A DNA stretch of 64,000 nucleotides from DASVRA01 sp036388855 (GCA_036388855.1 DASVRA010000028.1:1-64000), one strand, 5' to 3'. Counted from the first letter of the stretch, positions 24,953 to 33,540 are shown. Made by a program: numbers and translations. The notes: generated by a model not told the origin, from the sequence alone.

Positions 24953-26824
24953 CTATTGGCAGGCGAGGCACTCGTCGTAGTCGGTGCGTGCCGCGGCCAG
25001 CGCCGACGCCTCCACCTCGCCTTTGGCCTCGGCGCCCGCGTAGGAGGCGCGCTGCACCGACTTGGAGCGCAGGTAGTAGAGCGACTTGCACCCCCGCTCC
25101 CACGCTTGCCAGTGCAGCATGTGCAGGTCCCATTTGTCGACGTCGCCCGGCAGGAAGATGTTCAGAGACTGAGACTGACAGATCTCAGGCGTACGGTCGG
25201 CGGCCAGCTCCACGACCCAGCGCTGGTCTAGCTCGAACGCGGTCTTGTAGACGTCCTTGTCCTCCGGGCTGATGAAGTCGAGGTGCTGCACCGAGCCCTC
25301 GTGCTCCAGGATCGAGTTCCACACCTCGGGCGTGTTGTGGCCGGTCTGGTCCAGCAGCCGCTCGAGGTAGGGGTTCTTCACCGCGAAGGAGCCGGACAGG
25401 GTCTTGTGGGTGTAGATGTTGGCGGGGATTGGCTCGATGCCCGCGCTCGTGCCGCCGCAGATGATGGAAATCGAAGCGGTAGGGGCGATGGCCAGTTTAT
25501 GGGTGAACCTTTCCATAACGCCGAGCTCTTCGGCGTCGGGGCAGGGGCCCCGTTCCTGCGCTAGCACCCGACTGGCCTTGTCGGCCTCGCGGCGCAGGTG
25601 CTTGAACAGGCGCATGTTCCATGACTTGGCCAGGGCCGACTCGAAGGGAACGTTCTGGCTCTGAAGGAAGGAGTGGAAACCCATCAGCCCCAGCCCCACC
25701 GAACGCTCGCGGGTGGCGGAGTAGACCGCGTCGGCCATGGCGGGGGGGGCATTGGCGATGAAGTCCTGCAGCACGTTGTCGAGGAAGCGCATCACGTCCT
25801 CGATAAAGCGGGGCTCGTCGCGCCATTCCAGGAACTTCTCGGCGTTGACCGAAGAGAGGCAGCAGACCGCGGTGCGGTCCTTGCCTAAGTGGTCGGCGCC
25901 GGTGTGCAGCATGATCTCGCTGCACAGGTTGGACTGGCGCACCTTCAGCCCCAACTCGCGCTGGTGCTGCGGCAGCGCCCGGTTCACCGTGTCGGCGAAG
26001 ATCAGGTAGGGCTCGCCGGTCTGCAGGCGGATCTCCAGTACCTTCTGCCAGAGCGAACGGGCGTCCACCTCGCGCACGGCCTCGCCAGTCTTGGGCGAGC
26101 GCAGGGCGAACATGGCGCCGTCGCGCACGGCCTCCATGAACTCGTCTGTGATCGACAAGCCGTGGTGGAGGTTCAGGCTCTTGCGGTTGAAGTCGCCGGA
26201 GGCTTTGCGGATCTCAAGGAACTCCTCGACCTCCGGGTGATGGATGTCGAGGTAGACGGCCGCAGAGCCGCGCCGCAAGGAGCCCTGGCTGATGGCGAGG
26301 GTGAGCGAGTCCATCACGCGGATGAAGGGGATGATGCCGCTGGTCTGGCCCGCGCCCTTCACCTTCTCACCGATGGAGCGCACCCCGCCCCAATAGGTGC
26401 CGATGCCGCCGCCGTTCGACGCCAGCCAGACGTTCTCGTTCCAGGTGTCGACGATGTCCTCGAGCGAATCACCCACGGAGTTCAGGAAGCAGGAGATCGG
26501 CAGGCCGCGCGCCGCACCGCCGTTCGACAGCACCGGCGTGGCCGGCATGAACCAGAGCCTGGACATGTAGTCGTAAACCCGCTGAGCGTGGTCGGCGTCG
26601 TCGGCGTAGGCGGTGGCGACGCGGGCGAACATGTCCTGGTAGCTTTCGCCGGCCAGCAGGTAACGGTCCTCCAGGGTGGTCTTGCCGAAATCCGTGAGCA
26701 GCTTGTCGCGCTCGCGGTCGACCTCGACCTTGCGCACCAGGGTTAGCTGCGGGCGCGCGTCCTTGGGTGGGGTGGAAAACCGCGCCTGGCGCACCGTCTG
26801 CTTGGCTTCGCTGGCCCCGATCAT
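24953..26824 (-). CDS. nrdA: Ribonucleoside-diphosphate reductase alpha subunit (class I)
   Basis: A 623-residue large subunit that makes deoxyribonucleotides. The active-site NxCxE is NLCSE (near residue 298). The first redox Cys is in LPISCFLNSVGDS, and the C-terminal thiol pair is in DECLACQ. PTASISIICGGTSAGIEPI supplies other conserved core residues. It is shorter than the E. coli enzyme (761 residues), and no N-terminal ATP-cone motif is visible, so allosteric on/off control must be absent or lie in the small subunit. The ATG at 26824 follows GGAGGA. No nrdB is adjacent; the gene is convergent with hlyD. Confidence 0.93.
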   Translation of the reverse strand: MIGASEAKQTVRQARFSTPPKDARPQLTLVRKVEVDRERDKLLTDFGKTTLEDRYLLAGESYQDMFARVATAYADDADHAQRVYDYMSRLWFMPATPVLSNGGAARGLPISCFLNSVGDSLEDIVDTWNENVWLASNGGGIGTYWGGVRSIGEKVKGAGQTSGIIPFIRVMDSLTLAISQGSLRRGSAAVYLDIHHPEVEEFLEIRKASGDFNRKSLNLHHGLSITDEFMEAVRDGAMFALRSPKTGEAVREVDARSLWQKVLEIRLQTGEPYLIFADTVNRALPQHQRELGLKVRQSNLCSEIMLHTGADHLGKDRTAVCCLSSVNAEKFLEWRDEPRFIEDVMRFLDNVLQDFIANAPPAMADAVYSATRERSVGLGLMGFHSFLQSQNVPFESALAKSWNMRLFKHLRREADKASRVLAQERGPCPDAEELGVMERFTHKLAIAPTASISIICGGTSAGIEPIPANIYTHKTLSGSFAVKNPYLERLLDQTGHNTPEVWNSILEHEGSVQHLDFISPEDKDVYKTAFELDQRWVVELAADRTPEICQSQSLNIFLPGDVDKWDLHMLHWQAWERGCKSLYYLRSKSVQRASYAGAEAKGEVEASALAAARTDYDECLACQ

Positions 26825-26880
26825 CCGTTCCTCCACCCCTGTCCGAGCCGCCTACGGGGGACTGAATCGCCGCCTTCCGC

Positions 26881-26950
26881 AAGCTACATCTAGTGGCTCA
26901 GTGAGCCGTGCTAGACGACATATGGGGACACACGGTATATAAGCCGTCAA
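26881..26950 (-). promoter_or_regulatory. nrdA upstream region: NrdR-like half site and putative promoter
   Basis: On the minus strand a palindromic core CTAGATGTAG (within 26881-26896) resembles half of a paired NrdR box, but a correctly spaced second box was not found. TTGACG (26945-26950) could be a -35 element. TGTCCCCATAT (26920-26930) follows it and is identical to the sigma-32 -10 region upstream of dnaK. The region is AT-rich relative to its surroundings. Confidence 0.4.
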
Positions 26951-26980
26951 CGGCTCCGGCGCACGGAGCCGAGGTTTTTT
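26951..26980 (+). terminator. Orphan intrinsic terminator (plus strand)
   Basis: CGGCTCCG and CGGAGCCG (26951-26958 / 26964-26971) form an 8-bp stem with a 5-base loop, followed by AGG and six Ts. No plus-strand gene ends nearby (both flanking genes are on the minus strand), so it may end an unannotated small transcript or antisense RNA. Read on the minus strand it is just a hairpin upstream of nrdA. Confidence 0.55.
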
Positions 26981-27006
26981 ACGTTAACAAGTCCCGCCGG
27001 GGCGCC

Positions 27007-27516
27007 TCACTCGGTTTCCTCTGGGCGGACAGCGGTTAGCCAACCCTCGGCCGGCCGCACCTCGGGCACGGCCTCCCGCGTGAAGGGCAGCATCCAGGTT
27101 GGCCCCTCGTCAGGGTCGATCTCCAGCACGTCGCCCGCGCCGAAGTCGTGCACGGCGCTCACCCGGCCCAGCCGCTCCCCTTCCGGCGTGCGCGCCTCGC
27201 TGCCGATCAAGTCGGCCAAGTAGAATTCGTCCTCCTCGGGAGGCGGCAGGGCGCCGCGGGGCACAAACAGGCGCAGGCCGCGCAAAGCTTGGGCCGCGTC
27301 GCGGTCGGGGACCTCCTGGGCACGCCCAATGAGGGCGCCCTTGACCGCGCGTCCGGAGGTCAGCGTCAAGGCCGGTAAGCCGTCCTGCCGCAGCAGGCGG
27401 CGATAGCTGAGCAGCGCCCGCGGGTCGTCGCCGTAGGCGGTGATACGCAACTCACCTTGCACACCGAAGGCGCCGGCCACGCGGCCAACCAGGATCAGGC
27501 GGTCGGGATCGTTCAC
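27007..27516 (-). CDS. rimM: 16S rRNA processing protein RimM
   Basis: A 169-residue ribosome assembly factor that acts on the 30S head. The N-terminal beta-barrel begins VNDPDRLILVGRVAGAFGVQGELRI. The PRC-barrel half has DEFYLADLIGSEART, VSAVHDFGAGDVLEI and TWMLPFTREAVPEV. The GTG at 27516 is preceded by AAGG at good distance; an upstream frame start adds six unlikely residues. It is unusual for rimM to stand away from rpsP, trmD and rplS, which are not in this window. Confidence 0.93.
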   Translation of the reverse strand: MNDPDRLILVGRVAGAFGVQGELRITAYGDDPRALLSYRRLLRQDGLPALTLTSGRAVKGALIGRAQEVPDRDAAQALRGLRLFVPRGALPPPEEDEFYLADLIGSEARTPEGERLGRVSAVHDFGAGDVLEIDPDEGPTWMLPFTREAVPEVRPAEGWLTAVRPEETE

Positions 27517-27597
27517 GGCGCGACCTTGGCGCACGCCTCGCCCGCGTCAACGGCCCACGCACTGCCACGGCGGCCGAAACCCAGCTAAGAACCGTCC

Positions 27598-28317
27598 ATG
27601 TCGCCCCAGATCTCCGTGGTAGTCCCCGTGTTCGACGAGGCCGGCAACGTCGCCGCGCTCGCGCGCGAGATCGCCGCCGCCTTCGAAGGCCGGGACTATG
27701 AGATGGTGTTCGTCGACGACGCTAGCCGCGACGGCACCCCCGCCGCCCTGCTGGCGCTCCGGGAGGAGTTGCCGCGCCTGCGGGTGCTGTCGCACGGCAG
27801 GAACGCCGGCCAGAGCCGGGCCGTCTCCACCGGCGTTCACGCCTCTCGGGGGGAGATCATCGTCACGCTGGACGGCGACGGCCAGAACGATCCCGCTGAC
27901 GGGCCGAAGCTGGTGGACCGGCTGCTGGCGGCAGGGCCTGGGACGGCGCTTGTGGGTGGGCGCCGAGCGAAACGGCGCGACACCTGGTCCAAGCGCGTGG
28001 GCTCGCGCGTCGGCAACGGCGTGCGCAAGCGCCTGCTCAAGGACGACGCCGACGACACCGGCTGCGGGCTCAAGGCGTTCCGGCGCGAGGTGTTCCTGCG
28101 CTTCCCCTACTTCGACCACATGCACCGCTACATTCCCGCGCTGACGCAACGGGAAGGGTTCCGCGCCGAATACATGGACGTGAACCATCGCCCGCGCGGC
28201 GCGGGCGTGTCCAAGTATTCCAACCTGCGCCGACTTTGGGTGTCGCTGGGGGACCTCATAGGCGTGATGTGGCTGATCCGGCGGGGGCGTCTCCCCGGCG
28301 AGGTGACCGAAGCCTAG
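27598..28317 (+). CDS. Family 2 glycosyltransferase, dolichyl-phosphate mannose synthase-like
   Basis: A 239-residue GT-A enzyme: ISVVVPVFDEAGNVAALARE, EMVFVDDASRDGTPAAL, LDGDGQNDPADGPKLVD (DxD metal site) and TGCGLKAFRREVFLRFPYFD. There are no C-terminal membrane helices of the GtrB type. It would load a sugar on a polyprenyl phosphate for envelope glycan or lipid A modification. The adjacent small membrane protein (28375) may be its membrane partner. Divergent from rimM with an 81-bp gap. Confidence 0.88.
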   Translation: MSPQISVVVPVFDEAGNVAALAREIAAAFEGRDYEMVFVDDASRDGTPAALLALREELPRLRVLSHGRNAGQSRAVSTGVHASRGEIIVTLDGDGQNDPADGPKLVDRLLAAGPGTALVGGRRAKRRDTWSKRVGSRVGNGVRKRLLKDDADDTGCGLKAFRREVFLRFPYFDHMHRYIPALTQREGFRAEYMDVNHRPRGAGVSKYSNLRRLWVSLGDLIGVMWLIRRGRLPGEVTEA

Positions 28318-28374
28318 GTTGGCAAACCGGCCAAACGCGCTAGCTTGAGCTTAGCCATAGCCGGGGGGGCGTTC

Positions 28375-28809
28375 ATGCTGGCCGCGATACCGCTGCTGAT
28401 CCTGCCGGTGCTGGCCTACAATCTGCTGGCGCTGGCCCTGCGCGGCGGGCTGCAGAGCGCGGACGCGGGGACGGAACTCGCCAGCCACGCCTTCTCCGTT
28501 CCCATGACCTCCGGCGGCAGCTGGGACGTGACCACGGGCGACCTGCTGCTGGCGGGATCGCTGGTGATCCTGTTCATCGAGCTGCTGAAATCCACCACCA
28601 GCCGGCGCGCGGCGATCATCAACCACTCGCTGTCGATGATCCTGTTCGTCGCCTGCCTGGTCGAGTTCCTGCTGCTGCGGTCGTTCGCCACCTCGGTGTT
28701 CTTCCTGATCACCCTGATGGTGCTGCTGGACGTGCTGGCCGGCTTCATCGTCAGCATCGTCTCGGCCCGGCGCGACATCGACCTCGAAGGCGGCGCGCGC
28801 CTCAGCTGA
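28375..28809 (+). CDS. Small polytopic membrane protein, function unknown
   Basis: A 144-residue protein with about four hydrophobic segments: AAIPLLILPVLAYNLLALAL, LLLAGSLVILFIELL, SLSMILFVACLVEFLLL and VFFLITLMVLLDVLAGFIV. It ends in a charged tail (SARRDIDLEGGARLS). The ATG at 28375 follows GGGGGGG; a TTG 10 codons upstream is the alternative. It lies 57 bp after the GT2 gene on the same strand and may be cotranscribed. I do not recognise a named family with certainty. Confidence 0.75.
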   Translation: MLAAIPLLILPVLAYNLLALALRGGLQSADAGTELASHAFSVPMTSGGSWDVTTGDLLLAGSLVILFIELLKSTTSRRAAIINHSLSMILFVACLVEFLLLRSFATSVFFLITLMVLLDVLAGFIVSIVSARRDIDLEGGARLS

Positions 28810-28894
28810 ACACCGTGAAGATCAGCACGGCGACACAGATGTCGAACGTCCTGGTCAGGAGCGGCGTCCATTGGCGGCAAGGTAAACCGATCAT
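28802..28894 (-). CDS. Possible 30-residue single-pass membrane peptide
   Basis: A very short frame, starting ATG at 28894 and ending with TGA. It begins MIGLPCRQWTPLL and contains one hydrophobic helix (FDICVAVLIFTVF) preceded by Arg, the profile of a small membrane peptide. It fills the gap between two convergent genes and overlaps the membrane-protein gene end by 8 bp. The ribosome site is weak (GGGG, 8-9 bases upstream). Confidence 0.3.
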   Translation of the reverse strand: MIGLPCRQWTPLLTRTFDICVAVLIFTVFS

Positions 28895-28924
28895 GAAGCG
28901 GCCCCAGCAAGGGCGGCGCCGCGC

Positions 28925-29263
28925 TTAGGCCTCGGTCTTGGCCGCCTTGCCGCGCGGGATGCGCCGGTCCTTCGGCCCGAGCCACTCCGCGCCGAGGTAA
29001 GCCTCCCGGGCCCGCTCCAGCGTCTCCGGTCCGCCCCGCAGGCCCCGCTTCTGCCCCGGCTGGCCGAGCAGCTGAGCGGCGAAGGCGGTGGTGGGGTCCG
29101 CCGGCTCGAGCGGGTCGGGGGCGGGCGGCGGGGCTGCTTCGACCACAACCGGCAACGCCGGCCGATGCTCCAGCGCCGGCGTGGCGCGGCGGTCGCCGGA
29201 GCGGCGCTCGCGTGCGCGCTTCTCGGGCCCGGGCGGGCGGATGGGATCCAGGGGATCGGTCAT
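28925..29263 (-). CDS. Conserved hypothetical protein, basic and Pro-rich
   Basis: A 112-residue protein with a Pro/Arg-rich, probably disordered N-terminal half (IRPPGPEKRARERRSGDRR, PPPAPDPLEPADPT). The compact C-terminal motif FAAQLLGQPGQKRGLRGGPE is followed by LERAREAYLGAEW. The second part looks like a conserved alphaproteobacterial element, and the pattern is known to me only from hypothetical proteins. No membrane segment or signal peptide. The stop of phaR is 45 bp upstream on the same strand, so they may share a transcript. Confidence 0.65.
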   Translation of the reverse strand: MTDPLDPIRPPGPEKRARERRSGDRRATPALEHRPALPVVVEAAPPPAPDPLEPADPTTAFAAQLLGQPGQKRGLRGGPETLERAREAYLGAEWLGPKDRRIPRGKAAKTEA

Positions 29264-29308
29264 GCCGCACCAGCTTGGCCGAAGCCGGTTAACGGCGGCT
29301 CCACGCGC

Positions 29309-29944
29309 TCAGCTCTTGGCGGCGAGTTCCTCCAGCCGCTTCTGCATCTGGTTCAGCTGCGTCCGCATTTCGGCCAGCGCGGTGTCGGAGGGCGAAGGGA
29401 CCGGCTCGCGCGCGGCCGGTGAGGCGGCCGGCGCGGGAGTCGCTGCGCCCGCGGCGGGAAACGGGGTGAACATCTTCATCGCCCGGTCGAACAGGGCAAG
29501 GTTCTGGCGCACCTGGTTCTGATAGAACTCCAGCGCGTCGCGCCCGCCGACGCCCGCCCCCAGCTCCGTCTGCATCCGCTCCTGCTGGCGCGCGAAGCTG
29601 TCCAAAGAGAGCTCCAGGTAGCTTGGTAAAAAGGCCTGCATGGAGTCGCCGTAGAAGCGGATCAGCTGTCGCAGGAACTGCAGCGGAAGCAGGTTTTGGC
29701 CCCGGCTCTCCTCGTCGAAGATGATCTGGCCCAGCACCTGCCGGGTGATGTCCTCGTTGGTCTTGGCGTCGTAGACGACGAAATCCACACCCTCGCGCAC
29801 CATCTGGGCCAGGTGCTCCAAGGTGACGTAGGAGCTGGTGGCGGTGTTGTAGAGCCGCCGGTTGGCGTATTTCTTGATCACCACCCGCCCGTCCGGCCCG
29901 CCTCCGCGGGTGGGCTCCGGCCCGGCCGGATCGGTTTGAGTCAT
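29309..29944 (-). CDS. phaR: Polyhydroxyalkanoate synthesis repressor PhaR
   Basis: A 211-residue regulator of PHA (storage polyester) metabolism. The DNA-binding PHB_acc_N domain is clear: VVIKKYANRRLYNTATSSYV, LEHLAQMVREGVDFVVYDAK, NEDITRQVLGQIIFDEES. The PHB-binding region follows (LRQLIRFYGDSMQAFLPSYL), then an Ala/Pro linker and a short coiled coil (LAEMRTQLNQMQKRLEELAA). No PHA synthase or phasin gene is in the window. ATG at 29944; a much longer open frame upstream is a GC artefact. Confidence 0.93.
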   Translation of the reverse strand: MTQTDPAGPEPTRGGGPDGRVVIKKYANRRLYNTATSSYVTLEHLAQMVREGVDFVVYDAKTNEDITRQVLGQIIFDEESRGQNLLPLQFLRQLIRFYGDSMQAFLPSYLELSLDSFARQQERMQTELGAGVGGRDALEFYQNQVRQNLALFDRAMKMFTPFPAAGAATPAPAASPAAREPVPSPSDTALAEMRTQLNQMQKRLEELAAKS

Positions 29945-30073
29945 GGGGCGGCCCCGGTGTTGCGCGTGAGCCACGATTTTGCGCCGCGGCATAAGCAAAA
30001 CGCAAGCCCGCGACAGTATTGCCGCCGCACCCGCGTCCCAAATTCGCCCCGATCGACCGGCATTTCGAAGGTC

Positions 30074-30847
30074 ATGGTCAGCAGCGGGGTTGTTTCCGGC
30101 GCCGGCGCGCTCGCGCTCTCGGCGGCTGCGCTGGGCTTGGCGCCCCCCACCCCCGCGCTCGCCCACTCCACGACGCTGCGTGAGGCCCTGTTCAGCAAGG
30201 CCCCGCAGGACGACCGCCGCGCGCCGACCCCGCCCGTCGCCCGCTACATCTCCGCCGACGGCCAGACCTTCGTGCTGGACAAGTCGACCGGCACGCCGCT
30301 GCTCAAGTTCCAGGGCTCGACCGAGGTCTGGGTGCTGCGCGCCTCGCCGGCCCCACGCGGCGACATCATCTTCCGCAACGACATGGGCCAGCCGGTGCTG
30401 CGCGCCACCCGGCTCGGCGGCGTGACCCTGTTCGCTCGCTCCAGCCCCGGCGGCGCCCCCGCGGCGGTCGCGGGCGCGGCGGGCTCGCTGCGGCTGCAGG
30501 CGATGAACGCCAACGCGCTGCTGCGGCGGATGGCGCAGGCCAGCCTGCAAGCTTCGCGCGCGGCGGGTCGCCTCATCCCCTTCGACGCCCCGGATGTCGT
30601 GCCCGGCTCGGAAGCCGTCTACGCCGACGCGGCCTATGTCGCCGCCGAGGCGGTCGTGGGCGTGGCCGCACGCAAGGGCGGCAAGAAGCTGCTCGCCAGG
30701 GTCCGGCGCATCCAGTTCACCCAAGGTCCCAAGGCCGAGGCGGCCATGGGCCCGCAGCAGACGCTGCGCGTGGTCATCAACCCCAAACACGGGCTGGCGG
30801 GCCGCCCCTCCTCCGGCCGCATCGCGACGGCGGCCACGGGCAAGTAG
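30074..30847 (+). CDS. Secreted hypothetical protein (DUF4908-like)
   Basis: A 257-residue protein. A signal peptide (SGVVSGAGALALSAAALGLA, cleavage near ALA-HS at about 31) is followed by RYISADGQTFVLDKSTG and LKFQGSTEVWVLRASPAPRG. A repetitive central section and a Lys-rich end (TQGPKAEAAMGPQQTLRVVI) complete it. The pattern is close to the DUF4908 family of Caulobacterales, which I recall only as uncharacterised. Its TAG stop is immediately followed by the glnD stop on the other strand. Likely periplasmic. Confidence 0.65.
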   Translation: MVSSGVVSGAGALALSAAALGLAPPTPALAHSTTLREALFSKAPQDDRRAPTPPVARYISADGQTFVLDKSTGTPLLKFQGSTEVWVLRASPAPRGDIIFRNDMGQPVLRATRLGGVTLFARSSPGGAPAAVAGAAGSLRLQAMNANALLRRMAQASLQASRAAGRLIPFDAPDVVPGSEAVYADAAYVAAEAVVGVAARKGGKKLLARVRRIQFTQGPKAEAAMGPQQTLRVVINPKHGLAGRPSSGRIATAATGK

Positions 30848-33517
30848 TCAGGCTGCTCCGGCGGGCTCGTGCGCCTTCGCCGCCTCGCGGCTCAGGACCT
30901 GTAGCAGGCTTCGGCGCAAGGCTTCCGCGCCCTCGGGCGGGATCCGCGCGCCCACGTCTGTTTGCACATAAAAAACATCCGAGACCCGGTCGCCATAGCT
31001 GGAGATATGGGCGGACCGGATCGACAAGCCCTCGGAGGCGATGGCGCGAGCCAAGTCGGTCAGGAGGCCCGGCCGGTCGCCGCCGGATGCCTCGACCACG
31101 GTGGAGCGGCGGGAAGCCTGCTGGTCGATTTGGACATAGGCGCTGGCGCGGCTGCGCGCTCCAAGGCTGCGTCGCCGGGTTTCCAGGCGCGGCGGCCGTC
31201 CCCGCGCCGCCTCCTCCAGCGCCTCCAGGATGGAGGCGCGCCCCGGCCTTGCGTCGAACGGGAACGGCTGCCCCGCGGCGTCCTGCACCTGAAACAAGTC
31301 GAGCACCTGTCCCGCCGCCGTCGTGTGCGCCTCGGCTCCGACGACCTCGGCGCCGTAAGCGGCGAGCGCCGCCGCCAGGTCCGCGAACAGGCCCGGACGG
31401 TCATGGACCGCCACGGCGATTTCGGTCGTGCTGCCGCCAGGTCCCGGACCCGCCTCGGCTGCGGCGCCGGTCTCTTCCGACCGGGCGATCAGGCTGGCCC
31501 GCCGGCGCAACTCGCGTTCGGCCCGGCCGTGCATCTCCCCTTCACCGCCGCCGCGGAGCAGGGTGTCGGTTGAGGTGTAAAGTTCCCGCAGCAGCTGTCC
31601 TTTCCAGCCGTTCCAGACGCCGGGCGCCACGGAACGGATGTCGGCCACTGTCAGCACCAGCAGCATCCGCAGCCGCTCGCCCCCAGCCACGGCGGCGGCG
31701 AAGCGTTCGATCGTGCGCGGGTCCGACAGGTCCCGCTTCTGCGCCGTCTCCGACATCAGCAGGTGGTGGCCCACCAGCCAGGCGACCAGTTCCGCCCGCT
31801 CGGGCGACAGCCCCAGCCGCAGGCAGGCGGTGCGCGCCGCCTTCGCGCCAGCCTCCTCCTGGCCGCCCAGCCGTCCCTTACCTACGTCGTGCAGCAGCAT
31901 GGCCAGGAACATGGCCTCGCGGTCGGCGATCTCGCGGATTAGCTTCACCGCCAGCGGGTGCTCGTCGGCGAGGCGGCCCCGCGCCAGATCGGCCATGACG
32001 CTCACCGCCTGGAGGGTGTGCTCGTCCACGGTATAGGCGTGATGGCGGTCGAACTGGCTTTCGCCGACGATACGGCCAAACTCTGGGATGAACCGGCCGA
32101 GGACCCCGCTTTCGTTCATCAGCGACAGCGCCCGGTAGGGGTTTCGTCCTCGCATCAGGATGTCGAGGAAGGCCGCGACCGCCGCCGGATTTCGCCGCGC
32201 CTCGCCCCGCATCAGTGGGAGGTTGCGGCGCGCCGAGGTCAGCGCGTGCGGATGCAGGTCGAGGTCGTGGCGGTCGGCAAGCTGGAACAGCCGGACCAGG
32301 TTGGCCGGATCACGCCGGAATACTCTGTCGCCGTCCACGTCCAGCCGCCCGACGCGTTCGCGGAAACCCGGCGCCAGCCGCACCGAGCCGTCTCCGATCC
32401 GCGGCAGGAAGCGGGATAGTCCTTCCGGCCGCGCCTTGGCCCGCTCCGCCTCAAGCTGGGCGCAGAGGGCGCGGGTCAGGGCGCCGACCTCGCGCGCGGT
32501 GTGGAAGTAGCGCCGCATCAGGCGCTTGACCGCGCCGGGGCCGCCGTCGCCGAACCCCATGCGCCGAGCGATCTCCGGCTGCCACTCAAAGGTCAGCTTC
32601 TCCTGCGCCCGCCCGGCGGCGAAATGCAGGTGCGAGCGGGCGGCCCAGAGGAAATCCGCGGCGAGCCAGAGGGCGGCGATTTCGCGCCGGTCGAAGCCCT
32701 TCAGCCGCCGCCGCATGTCCGGCCCCTTGTCGCCGTCCGGGTGGAGATAGCCGGCGATCCAGAGGAGGACGTGGAGGTCGCGCAGGCCGCCCTTACTCTC
32801 CTTGACGTTCGGCTCGACGAGATAACGAGAAGCGCCCGCGCGGGCGTGGCGGCCGTCACGTTCGGCAAGCTTGGCCGCGACAAAGGCCGGGCCGTCCCCC
32901 GCCGCATGAGCGCGGAAGGCACGGCGGAGGTCGCGGAACAGCCGCTCGTCGCCGGCCAGCGGGCGGGCGTCCACCAGCGATGTTTTCACCGTATGGTTGG
33001 CGTCGGCGAGCTTGAGGCATTCCTCGACCGTGCGCGAGGCGTGACCGACCTTCAGGCTCAGGTCCCACAGGACGTAGAGCATGTATTCGGCCACGCTCTC
33101 GGTGTGGGGGCTCTGCTTGTAGGCGCGCAGGAACAGCAGATCGATGTCGGAGTAGGGCGCGAGGGCGCCGCGGCCGTAGCCACCGACCGCGACCAGCGCC
33201 AGGCGCTCGCCCTCCGTGGGGTTGCTGGCGCGCGCGACGTGCAGCGTGGTGAAGGCGTGGAGCGCCTGGACTACGGCGTCGGCCGTAGCCGACAGCGCCT
33301 GGGCCGCCGCCAGGCCGCCGTGGCTAGCCAGGCGCCGCTCCGCCTCCGCGCGCCCGATATTCAGGGCGTCCTTGAGGATCGCCAGGGCGAGGCGCCGCTG
33401 CTCGGCCTCGTTGCCTTCAGCGGCGCGGAAGGCGGCGGTGAGCGCCGCGCGCAGACCCTGACCATCGATCGCGGTCAGCGGGTCTGGCAGCGGCGGCGTG
33501 CGCGGCGGGCGGGCCAT
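30848..33517 (-). CDS. glnD: [Protein-PII] uridylyltransferase / uridylyl-removing enzyme
   Basis: An 889-residue nitrogen sensor that modifies PII according to glutamine. The N-terminal nucleotidyltransferase domain has VGGYGRGALAPYSDIDLLFL (GG at 112-117, Asp124/126). The HD domain carries LLHDVGKGRLGG for UMP removal. Two ACT domains close the protein (EIAVAVHDRPGLFADLAAAL and STVVEASGGDRPGLLTDLAR). Length matches the family. It follows mutS by 23 bp on the same strand, an order seen in other alphaproteobacteria. Confidence 0.95.
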   Translation of the reverse strand: MARPPRTPPLPDPLTAIDGQGLRAALTAAFRAAEGNEAEQRRLALAILKDALNIGRAEAERRLASHGGLAAAQALSATADAVVQALHAFTTLHVARASNPTEGERLALVAVGGYGRGALAPYSDIDLLFLRAYKQSPHTESVAEYMLYVLWDLSLKVGHASRTVEECLKLADANHTVKTSLVDARPLAGDERLFRDLRRAFRAHAAGDGPAFVAAKLAERDGRHARAGASRYLVEPNVKESKGGLRDLHVLLWIAGYLHPDGDKGPDMRRRLKGFDRREIAALWLAADFLWAARSHLHFAAGRAQEKLTFEWQPEIARRMGFGDGGPGAVKRLMRRYFHTAREVGALTRALCAQLEAERAKARPEGLSRFLPRIGDGSVRLAPGFRERVGRLDVDGDRVFRRDPANLVRLFQLADRHDLDLHPHALTSARRNLPLMRGEARRNPAAVAAFLDILMRGRNPYRALSLMNESGVLGRFIPEFGRIVGESQFDRHHAYTVDEHTLQAVSVMADLARGRLADEHPLAVKLIREIADREAMFLAMLLHDVGKGRLGGQEEAGAKAARTACLRLGLSPERAELVAWLVGHHLLMSETAQKRDLSDPRTIERFAAAVAGGERLRMLLVLTVADIRSVAPGVWNGWKGQLLRELYTSTDTLLRGGGEGEMHGRAERELRRRASLIARSEETGAAAEAGPGPGGSTTEIAVAVHDRPGLFADLAAALAAYGAEVVGAEAHTTAAGQVLDLFQVQDAAGQPFPFDARPGRASILEALEEAARGRPPRLETRRRSLGARSRASAYVQIDQQASRRSTVVEASGGDRPGLLTDLARAIASEGLSIRSAHISSYGDRVSDVFYVQTDVGARIPPEGAEALRRSLLQVLSREAAKAHEPAGAA

Positions 33518-33540
33518 GCCTCAGTGTAACCGTCAGCGGC

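Noticed and set aside
26881..26923. A full pair of NrdR boxes upstream of nrdA
   Set aside because: Only one moderate palindromic core (CTAGATGTAG) is convincing; the next candidate is 27 bp away centre to centre instead of the 31-32 bp expected.
29309..30790. Long PhaR frame extended to 493 codons
   Set aside because: The conserved protein starts at the ATG at 29944; the upstream part is antisense to the secreted DUF4908-like gene and lacks any family features.
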